A DNA stretch of 64,000 nt from Caenorhabditis remanei. Lineage: Eukaryota > Nematoda > Chromadorea > Rhabditida > Rhabditidae. The notes under the pieces are model-generated. The model was not told the DNA's origin and did not search any database. It worked only from the letters and a program-made list of their open reading frames with translations. The position numbers and the translations under genes are program-made. The stretch covers positions 18,104,001 through 18,168,000 of the forward strand of contig NC_071332.1 of assembly GCF_010183535.1 (NCBI RefSeq). Reading direction: 5' to 3'. Below, one piece after another: positions 42,564 to 51,770 of the stretch (positions are counted from its first letter, which is position 1; each line of letters opens with the position of its first letter).

Positions 42564-43474
42564 TTTTACCTGAAATGAACAATTTAAAAAAGAATAAAAC
42601 ATGTGAAAATCGGTTGAAATTCCAACAAAAACCAGACGAAAAGTGTTAACTTCTTAAAGATGAGCAGGATGATCCACCGATACCTTAAAATCTATTCAAA
42701 TCGATTTTTCTCCGGGGAAAAATCGGAAAAAAACCCATTTTGTTTGGTTTTCACCATAGTTGTCAAGGCCCGGCCCGGCTTCAAAAAATTACCCTATTTT
42801 TCGACATTTTTTCAATTTTTCATCGATAATGTGACTATTTTTTACAATTTTTCAGAATTTCTTCTAATTCAGAATCATAGTCAAAAATTTGACTTTTTCG
42901 CGGAAAAATTCAAAAATTAATAAAAAAATTGAAATTTTAACTTTCGCGCCAGTGAACGGGCCTCGACAACTATGGTCTAAATGTTTTTTAAAAAAAGGAG
43001 ATAACGTCCAAGAGTTAGGCAACTCACTCGAATTACATCGAAATTGACGAAAACAACAAGATGATCAGAATTTATTTCAGCATTATATTAATAATTTTCA
43101 ATTGAGTCGCTTCTGGAAGTTTTTTGAAATAGTCCGAAGAAATAATTCCTTTGAAACTATAGCCTCCACTTTCCGTTGAGGACAAGCCATTGTCGAGAAG
43201 ATAGTCTAGTCCATATTTACCGCCGATCCAAATTTTACCCAAACAACCAATGTCACTCGCAATCAAAATACGTTCAATATATGGCTTGACACCAGGGAGC
43301 ATGAATCCGTCGGCAAGTTCCAATAGTTTTACGCAGGCTTCAGCTGAAAAATTTCTTTTTTTTTACAGTAGAAATGTCAAAAATAACCTGCTGGCTCGAT
43401 TGGATTCGGACCGACAAGACTCAGGAGTGTGGCGAAATCTTCAAAATTGACATCTTCAATCGGAATTTCCTGCA

Positions 43475-45480
43475 CACAGTCTCCCAGCCTCCGAAAACGA
43501 ACTGCAAGGAAATTTTTGATCTACCCTCATGAAACGAAAATTATGAGAAATTAGCAGGTCTACAAATTTATTTTTTGATTTTTAGAATAAAGCTCCAAGT
43601 CAGGAATGATAAATTCAAGTTTTAGAATTATTCTGAGAGCATTATCAACCCATTCAATCCAAAAAATCCTGGTTCTATATATTATTACAAGCTGAATATA
43701 CATTTAAAAAACGATCTCCAGATAATAAATAGCTCAAATTTTACTTTATTTCACCTACAACGACTTCAAATTTGTATTTTCGAGATCTGTTAACTTCTAC
43801 AGTAACCTCTAGCCCTTTTCGATTTCCAGAATTTTTCAGTTATTCAACTATACCAACTGGAAGAACGAATTAATCACGAAACAAAAAAGAAGTCGAGTCA
43901 CACTCCTTAGCAGAGCGTTTCTGTCCGAATAAGTAGTAAGCAATTGAAACAGATTCATGAAAAAAATCAACGTTTCAATTTTTTTTTCAGTTTCAAAAAA
44001 AACATGTTTTGATGGACATTGGCAGTACTGCATTTTCAGCATTTAAGAACAAATTTGCAACAGAACTGAAACATGAAAAAATACTCAAAAACATTTAAAA
44101 AACAATTTTTAATCGACAGAATATTAATTTAATTTAATCCGAATAAACGGATCAACTGGGCAAAGCATAAGTATTGAAAACATGTAAAACCGTTATAAAT
44201 GTTCTTCAAAAACATCAAAACATCATTACACAACTAATATAGGTGATTTGGAGGAAAACGCTAACATTTTCTTGGACTTTATGTTGGGTGTTATTATTGT
44301 TTAGTGAACATTTTATCAATGTTTTCGAAAAATATCCGAGTGCCACACCATCGTTAGTCGGTTGGATTGGAAGCGAATCCAATCATCATTGCGAATCAAT
44401 TTAATGAAACGGGGAAGAATGAAAATAAATTCCAACTTTTGTTATACAACACAACAAGTGTCAACCATTGTCATTTCAAGGGGACGAATAAACAACCAAA
44501 AATTTCTGAATCAGTGGCAAGTTAAAATTTTTGAAAAACAGTGAACAGTGTTTGACTTTTGTGACATTTGTAATACTTTTGTATGAAAAACAACATTTTC
44601 GGTTTAGTGAATCTACAGTACGACTGCAAGTGTTGCAATTTTTGAATGAAAACCTTTCAATAAAAAACTTCGTATTATTAACCAGCCTGTCTCCCCCGCC
44701 TTCGGCGGTTGAGCCGGCTGATCTCTCTTCATTCACGTGGTCATTGACTTTTGAATGTGCCCGCATGTCCGAGTGGTCTATAGCGGCGGTCGTTGTCCAA
44801 AGCACGCCAGTTCGGTTTTGCCCGCTGGCTCAGTTTCTCTTCTCTTTCCAAAACCGCTGCGGACAGTGCCTCAGACAACGCCCACTTGTCTTTTATATAC
44901 AAGAATGATAGGCCGAAAAGGCAATTTTTCATATTGATTTCGGAAAAATCTACGGGATTTGTTCATTTCTCTACATTATCCAACGAATGTTAGCTCAAAA
45001 CGTGCTCCGGGGAGTTGTTCACATTTCTGTAGGACGGTTTTTCAATTTGCTCATTAGTTTTCGAGAAATCGATCAAATTCTGTATTTTTTTCAATTTTTT
45101 GTTATTTTCTCGAAAACTAATGAACAAATTAAAAAACCGTCCTACAGAAATGTGTAAAAATCTCTGGAGCACGTTTTGAGATATCATTCGTTGGATAATG
45201 TTGAGAACTGAACAAATCCCGTAGATTTTTCTGAAATCAAAATGAAAAATTGCCATTTCGACCTGAAAAAATATATAAAACCAGGATTTTTTGGATTGAA
45301 TCGGTGGATAATGCTCTCAGAATAATTCTAAAACTGAAAATTTCTTACTTCTGACCTTGAGCTTCACGCTAAAAATTATAGAAATAATGTTCTAGACCTG
45401 CTAATTTCTCAAATTTTTCGTTTCATGAGGGTAGATCAAAAATTTCCTTGCAGTTCTTTCTCGGAGTCTGGGAGACTGTG
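43475..45480. mobile_element. 2006-bp TIR element, CACAGTCTCCC family, in exon 2 of BTB locus 22
   Basis: Inverted ends of about 90 bp starting CACAGTCTCCCAG, flanked by CTGCA on both sides (43470-43474, 45481-45485). Contains a long palindrome (44925-45257) and no convincing transposase frame. Same family as 37836-38532. Confidence 0.92.
44925..45257. repeat. Long palindrome inside the 2-kb TIR element
   Basis: GGCAATTTTTCAT...GAAAAATCTACGGGATTTGT...GTAGGACGGTTTTTCAATTTG and the inverse of all of it, with a centre near 45085. Confidence 0.88.
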
Positions 45481-45858
45481 CTGCATCGATTTTTCTTTGA
45501 ATTCCCCATTGAAAAGAGTGTTGAAATAGTCAGAATTGAAGGAGAGATGCTGAAAATTTGACATATCCGAGAGGGAAAATTGTATATATTTGTATTTACC
45601 GCTTTATTAACATGCAACTTTTTTCCGTCGACGACCAGAATTGCATCAGTTTTGTCCGATTGAGCGAATGTTGACTCGTAAAAACTTGTACTTGACATCG
45701 TCACCTGCGAATTTCTTTAGAAAGGCAGAAGAAAATGAGCAGAAATCGATTATGCTTTTAAGTTTTCAGATTCTTAAGTATGAATAAGACTGAAACATGT
45801 CAAATTGATAAACAATACAACAAGAAGAAAAAAAAGAAACATCATTCATTCATAGAAA

Positions 45859-46500
45859 TCAGTTTTTTAAGCTCAGGACACGAGAGAGGACAGCTACTTT
45901 AACTTTATCGGAAAGTGACTGATATCTTGAATAGCTTTTCATATTATAAAATCTATCATCTTCGGTGAATTCGGAAATTCCTTGATCAAAAACTTTTTTC
46001 ATTTCATATTTATCGCCAATTCGAACTTTATCATAACGATCCATGTATGAATTAGCGAGGAAAAGGTCCAATGGAAATTTGACAGTTGGAAGAAGAAATC
46101 GATCAGCCAATTCCAATATTTTCTCAGCATTTTCTTCTGAAAATAATAATTGTTATATTGTATGAACCCCTAGGCGTTTTAAACTCTCACTTTTTGGACA
46201 AATTGGTTCTGCCTGAAGAAGACTCAAAAGAGTAGCAAAATCTTCGAATTTGACATCTTCAATCGGAATTTCTGGCATCGATTTTTCCTTGAATTCACCA
46301 TTGAAAAGGGTGTTGAAATAGTCGGAATGATACGAGAGAAGCTGAAAATTATAATTTCGAAGAGATTTTTGTTTGAAACATCTGACACTCACCGCTTTGT
46401 TAACATGCAACTTCTTTCCCTCAACAATCAGAATTGCATCAGTTTTATCCGATTGAGCGAATGTTACCTCGTAGATACTGATTGTAGGGGTTGCTGACAT
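45859..46500 (-). CDS. BTB locus 23
   Basis: Exons: 46500-46393 (MSATPTISIYEVTFAQSDKT, KLHVNKA), 46341-46191 (LLSYHSDYFNTLF, MPEIPIEDV), 46136-45859 (AEKILELADRFLLPTVKFPL...RIGDKYEMKKVF...KVKVAVLSRVLSL). Intact. Type 1 upstream block at 46610 with a TIR element inserted at its far end. Confidence 0.9.
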
Positions 46501-46606
46501 TTTTACCTGAAATAAACGTTTTAAAAATAAAGAAAACATTAGAAAATCAGTGAAAATTTCAGCAAATTCAGGCGAAAGAAATAAATAATTTTTCAAAGAT
46601 GAGCAA

Positions 46607-46650
46607 TGACGGTGTTTGCGTACTTTAGAAACTACAGTACCCCAGAGATA
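46607..46650 (-). promoter_or_regulatory. Shared upstream block, type 1, for BTB locus 23
   Basis: GACGGTGTTTGCGTACTTTA then AACTACAGTACCCC, about 110-150 bp upstream of the ATG at 46500. The element 46651-47064 separates it from a TATTCA remnant at 47066. Confidence 0.7.
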
Positions 46651-47064
46651 CCGTAAAAACTGTAATATAGGCACATGCGCCTCTATTTTTCAACCCCCTT
46701 CCGGAAGTGCGCCTCTATTACAGGGGCGCCTCTAATAGAGGGTGCGGCTCTATTTTTGAACCTGTTCGTTTGGCAATTTTTTAAACTTTTAATTCATCAA
46801 TCTTCAACCTAACTAACATTTTCTCTGACAAAATTACACAAAAACCCCAAACTTTGCAGTACTTCGAACGAAAAAAAGGGTTTTATTTTGTATTTTTCAC
46901 GAACTTCGAAAAATAATTATTGAAATCCAGAAAAACATTTCGAACATATTAAGGGGGCGCCTCTATTAGAGGGTGCGCCACTATTATTCAAAGCGCCTTT
47001 TAAGGTGCGCCTCTATTAGAGGGGCGCCTCTAATAAAGGGGCGCTTCTATTACAGTTTTTACGG
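46651..47064. mobile_element. 414-bp TIR element CCGTAAAAACTG, at the end of an upstream block
   Basis: Ends CCGTAAAAACTGTAATA and TATTACAGTTTTTACGG, interior GCGCCTCTATTAGAGG-type palindromes. Related to 13164-13933. Confidence 0.85.
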
Positions 47065-47154
47065 TTATTCAAAGTCAAAGAAAAGCGGTAAATAAATATT
47101 CGCTTTGAGAAAGTTATTTAAAAACGAATTTTACCTCGTAGATGATTAAAAGTA

Positions 47155-47305
47155 GATCTTCATTTTTGTAGTTGACAACTTTTTTGTACGGAAACTCCCT
47201 AGAGAGTTATGGTCACTTGAAAACGACAGCTCAAAAATAGCACTATTTTGCGCTGAAACGGGACGATTTGAGGGACAATTTACTTTGTCGATATCAGTGT
47301 GTGCT
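47155..47305. repeat. Interspersed foldback-family fragment (GTAGTTGACAACTTTTTTGT)
   Basis: GTAGTTGACAACTTTTTTGT, CTCCCTAGAGAGTTATGG and GACAGCTCAAAAATAGCACT. Relatives: 51477-51715, 55125-55375, 56425-57110. The remaining 47305-47660 is AT-rich sequence where I see nothing supportable. Confidence 0.75.
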
Positions 47306-47662
47306 TCCGAAAAATATTTGTTTTAAATATTGAAATCGAAAGATTTTTCGAAAGATTTTTTCGAAGATTTTTCGAAAAATGTTTCAAAATAATCTGGGGT
47401 TTTTGGAAATTTATTTAAGTTTCTAGAAGATTGTGGATATTTTGGAAGAAATCTGGAAACAATAATTTCGCTTGAGAATATACAGTTTAGCATTCCGAAG
47501 CACATTTGTGTTTCGTCCTCGTTTAAAGAAATTGTGTTTTTTACAGCTTCATTCAATTGAAATAAAAATAATATATACCAGAAATAGAAATATCATAAGA
47601 GTACAATTACACCAGTTTTATCTTCATCACCAGTCACGAATGAAACCGATTCCCGCTATCCG

Positions 47663-50600
47663 TCATTCCTTCATCCTCAAAATTCGGCAAAGGATTTGGA
47701 ATTTGACTTTATCAGAAATAGTTGTATAGCTTGTATTCAATTCCATCTTAGAAAGAACATCGTCTCCATTAAACTCCATGATTCCATTATTCAACAGGTT
47801 CTCCAATTGATGCTTCTCGGCAATTCGAATTTTCTCGAATCGATCCATATCACTTCCAATAATGAATTGTTCCAAGTATGGCTTGACAGCAGCTAGCTGC
47901 AATCGATCAGCCATTTCCAGTAGCGTTTCAACGTTAGTCACTAAACATGTATACATAATTTTTCCAATTAAATAATATTGGACCTACAAGTCTCTTCTTT
48001 GGTTGAAGCACTAGTTTCCACTGGATCCACTTTGGCTGGTACTGGCTCAGCAAGGTTTGCGACCGCAGACTGTTCCGTTATCTTGCTCGAGTTGTCCACT
48101 GTTGGAAGATTCAGTTCTAGAGCACTTTGGCTATTTTCCAAAAATGACGTCAATGCTTCAGTTGTTGATTTTCGCTTGTTTTCTTCTTCAGCTTGCATGT
48201 GATTTAATAGCCAGTTCCTAGCAAATTTCATAGTGTCCTTATATTCTTTCTTTTGCTCTTCGGTCATGTTCTCGCAGAAACTTAGAGACTTCTTTTTTCT
48301 CGCCTCTTTTTCCGGGTCTCTCAACATTACCGACCCGCCACGAATAAATTGGCTGCTTCCACTGGTTCCTTGTTCATCAATGCTGACAGCTGGTAGGAGT
48401 TGTTCACATTCTTTTGAGTTGTGAAATTGAAGACCAATATTCGGAACAGGGTCTTTGGGAACAATCCAATATGCTCGAGGTGCAGGAGCAGAAGGTTCAG
48501 AGGTAGGGTCTAAAAAGAATAATAATATAATCTTTCGGAAATTTTGGTTGGGCATTTTTTTAAATTCACAACTTTGTACAACATGAATGTCGTGTAGGAA
48601 TAGAAGCTGTTACCTGTCATAAACTCTGGGACATGCTCCTGGTGTGCTAACTCCGACGGTCTCCCCTCATCACTTGTTGCATCAACCTTGTTTCCGTTTT
48701 TTCTCAACTGAACAATGTAAGGGAACCCTGGAATTTGCACTGCACCCATTCGCATCAATTGCTCGACTTTCTGAAATTCAGAAAAATGTTTTCACCGATA
48801 TTATGAATCCATGCTTACCTTCTCTTTTTCGGTTGGAGCATTAATTTCCACTGGACTTACTTCGGCTGGTATAGGTTCGGTGAAGTTAGCAAGGTTTGTG
48901 ACCTCGGATTGTTCCATCTCGGTTGAAAGATTCAGTTCTAGAGCACTTCGACTCAGTGTGCTCCACCGGGATTTTAAAACTAGTGAAAACCGGTTTTTCA
49001 TGAAAAAACCGGTGAAAATATTCACCGGTTTTCACCGAAATTCACCGGTGTTTCACCGGGGAAAACCCGGAGAAAACCGGTGATCACCGGGTTTTCCCCG
49101 GGGAAACACCGGTGAAAAAACCGGTGTTTCCCCGGTTTTCACCGGTTTTCGCCGGAGTTTTTTTGAAATTGGTAGCACACAACCAGACATTTCAAAACTG
49201 GACATTTCGTAACCGGACATTTCGAAGCCGGACATTTCGCAACCGGGCGTTTCGAAACCGGACGTTTTGTAACAGAAAACTTCGAAACCGGACGTTTCGC
49301 AACCGGGCACTTTGCAACCGGACGTTTCGCAACTGGACGTTTCGCAACCGAATGACACTTCGAAAAAAAAAATAATGCCGGTTGCGAAACGTCCGGTTTC
49401 AAAATGTCCGGTTGCGAAACGTCCGGTTTTTAAGTGTCCGGTTGCAAAACGTCCGGTTTCAAAGTGTCCGGTTTCGAAATGTCCTGTTTCAAAATGTCCG
49501 ATTGCAAAATGGCCGGTTGCTGTTATGTTCGTTCACGTTGAAGTGTTTGCATCATCAAAAAAACCGGTGAAAACCGGTGAAAACCGGGGATTCCCCAGGG
49601 AAAACCGGGCACCGGTGAAAAATGAAAACCGGGGAAAACCGGTTTTTCAATTTTGAACACCGGGGAATTTCGGTGAACACCGGTTTTCGCCAAACTTGAC
49701 TCCGGTTTTTATTTTTATAAAACCGAGAAAAACTTCACCGGTGATTATAACGGTTTTCACCGGTGAAAAAAAACCGGGTTTTCGCCGGTTTCTTTACCGG
49801 TGGAGCACACTGCTTCGACTGCTTTCCAGGGATGCCGTCGATGCTTCAGTTGTTGATTTTCGCTTGTTTTCTTCTACAGCTTGCAGGTGATTTAAATATC
49901 TTTCTATAAAAGATTCAATTTTTCCCGGCGTTTGCAACTAAAATAATCTAGACTTTGAGACATAATAATAATATAACTCACATCTGCTTTGTTCATAATG
50001 TTCTGATATTGTTTCTTTTGCTCTTCGTTCCGGTTCTCACAGACACTTTGAGACTTCTGCGTTCTCTCCGCTCTTTTCGACATTATGAACCTATCCGACC
50101 CGCCACGAACTAAGTGGCTACTTCCACTGGTTCCCTGTTCATCAATTTTGATAATTGGTGCAGGACATTCTCTATTTGAGACGGGGATTTTTGGCACAGT
50201 CCAACATGCTCGATGAGCCGGCGCAGGTGACATAGAGGTAGGGTCTGAAATGAATATTAATAGAATGCAGCACAAAAGCCGTATAGAAATTTAAGTGGTT
50301 ACCTGGCATAAGCTGAACATATTCCTGATGTGCTAACTCCGAAGAGTTTCCCTCATTACGCGTTGCATTAATCGTTTTGCCGTTGTTTCTCAACTGAAAA
50401 AAGTTAGGCAACCCTGGAATTTGCACTGCCCCCATTCGTTTCAATCGCTCCAGTTTCTGGAATTTAGAAAATAGTTTACACAAATGACATAAATCGATAC
50501 TTACCTTCTCTTTTTCGGTTGAAGCACTAGTTTCCACTGCATCTACTTTGGCTGGTAAGTTCAGCAAGGTTTGTGACTTGCTCGAGTCGACCGCTGTTGT

Positions 50601-50854
50601 AAGATTTAGTTCTGGATCATGTTGACTGTTTTCCAAGGATGACGTCAATGCTTCAGTTGTTGATTTTCGCTTCTTATCTTCTACAGCTTGCATGTGATTT
50701 AAATATCTTTCCCTGAAAGATTCAATCTCTCCTGGCGTTCGCAACTAAAATAATCTAGACTTTGACACATAATAATAAACTAACTCGCATTAACTTTGTC
50801 TTCTGGGTTCTCTCTGCTGAGAGACTTCTGGGTTCTCTCCGCTCTTTCCGGCAT
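47663..50854 (-). pseudogene. BTB locus 24: module-repeat gene with BTB tail only, exon broken by a hAT-type element
   Basis: Reading leftward, exons: a first piece about 50905-50787 (MPERAERTQKSLSREN; possible GC donor), 50744-50515 (module A: LNHMQAVEDKKRKSTTEALT), 50456-50303 (module B: MGAVQIPGLPNFFQLRNNGK...SELAHQEYV), 50244-49982 (module C: PAPAHRACWTVPK...IDEQGTSGSS...NEEQKKQYQNIM), 49937-48819 (A again, split at 48954-49812), 48770-48614 (B), 48509-47988 (C plus A in one exon), 47940-47663 (only the BTB helical tail: VETLLEMADRLQLAAVKPYL...RIAEKHQLENLL). BTB exons 1-2 are absent. Module functions are unknown. Intact relative: locus 25. Confidence 0.78.
48946..49820. mobile_element. 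hAT-type non-autonomous element with 8-bp target duplication
   Basis: Ends CAGTGTGCTCCACCGG and CCGGTGGAGCACACTG (48954-49812), flanked by CTTCGACT on both sides (48946-48953, 49813-49820). An 8-bp duplication with CAGTG termini is typical of hAT. Interior: CCGGTTTTCACCGG-rich arms and a central array of short GTTTCGnAACCGGAC units that reverses orientation near 49370. No transposase. Confidence 0.93.
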
Positions 50855-50904
50855 TATGAACCTAACCGACCCGTCACGAGCTAACTGGCTGCTTCCACTT
50901 TTTC

Positions 50905-51770
50905 TGTTTGAATTGCTTTAATAATTCACTCCTCGCCGTTATCTTCTTCGAAGACAAGCAATTTCGCATGCGTTTAACAAATTTTTATGTTTCCTCTGCA
51001 AATATTAGTCTTTTTCAAACCATTGATACTGATAGCGAGTAGTTAGGAACTGAAACCACTTATTTTTGACATTGGTGCAACATTTTCTCATCGCTCAAAA
51101 TGATTGTGCGCGCATTGGTCATGCTCATGCCAATTTCAAATGTTGAGGGAGTAATCTAAAGGTACACAACCCTGCGAGCACATCACTTTAAACTTGCGAA
51201 ACAACTTGCTCACTCTTAAAGTTTCTTGGTCGCATCTAGAAGTTATTCGCTACTTTACTTAGCATTTCTGGAATTTTATTTAGTTAGTTAGGCTGAGAAA
51301 ATGGACGATTTATATTTATACCACTTTTGAAACGGAATTGAAAATTAAAAACGAATATTTCGTATAAAAACTGAAATTGCCTTCTCAGTGCTGTGCCCTC
51401 CGCCCATCCAATTCTTTAAGAGAGATAGATAAAATAATATCAGAAAAGGCGCCGGAGGCACGACATTATTTTAAGAAGACAGCTGAAAAATAGCACTATT
51501 TTACACTGAAATTGGTCGATTTGAGGGAGAAATTACTTTTTCGATATGTAACTCACTAGAAAGTGCTTGTACAAAAAAGTCGTCAACTACAAAAATAGAG
51601 TTCTACTCTTGATCTGTAGGATCCATTAAAAATCTACTTGATGGGACAATAAGTATAACCATGACCCACTCTCAAAGTCGGACCTTTTCAACTAAAAAAA
51701 CCAAAACTAAATATACTTTTGAGTGTCCGCCCCCAATTTATTCAAAAACTCATTAAATTATAAAGAAGTT
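50905..51770. other. Interval between locus 24 and the MSP-type gene
   Basis: Near 50945 a decayed copy of the first exon of locus 25 can be read (HAKLLVFEEDNGEE then stop, versus HPKLLVFNNGKD). 51186-51475 duplicates 57112-57310 plus 58245-58326. 51477-51715 is a GTAGTTGACAAC-family repeat. Confidence 0.6.

Larger units (their letters stand above)
43072..45698 (-). pseudogene. BTB locus 22, split by a 2-kb TIR element in exon 2
   Basis: Exon 1 45698-45600 (MSSTSFYESTFAQSDKTDAI, KLHVNKA). Exon 2 begins at 45549 (HLSFNSDYFNTLF), breaks at the element (43475-45480) and resumes at 43469-43388 (EIPIEDVNFEDFATLLSLVG); without the element and one target copy it is 151 bp as in paralogues. Exon 3 43343-43072 (CVKLLELADGFMLPGVKPYI...IGGKYGLDYLL...LPEATQLKIINIM). 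Otherwise undamaged, so the insertion is the likely first lesion. No upstream block; 160 bp from the stop of locus 23. Confidence 0.9.

Noticed and set aside
44753..44860. tRNA-like stretch (ATGTCCGAGTGGTC ... AGTTCGG)
   Set aside because: The A-box-like match is fair but the B box is poor and I cannot fold an acceptor or anticodon stem; it lies inside a non-autonomous transposon.
49112..49656. Long frames rich in KRPVAKRPVSK / RNRTFRNRT repeats on both strands
   Set aside because: They come from the short tandem repeat inside the hAT-type element; the repeat length gives open frames on both strands by chance.
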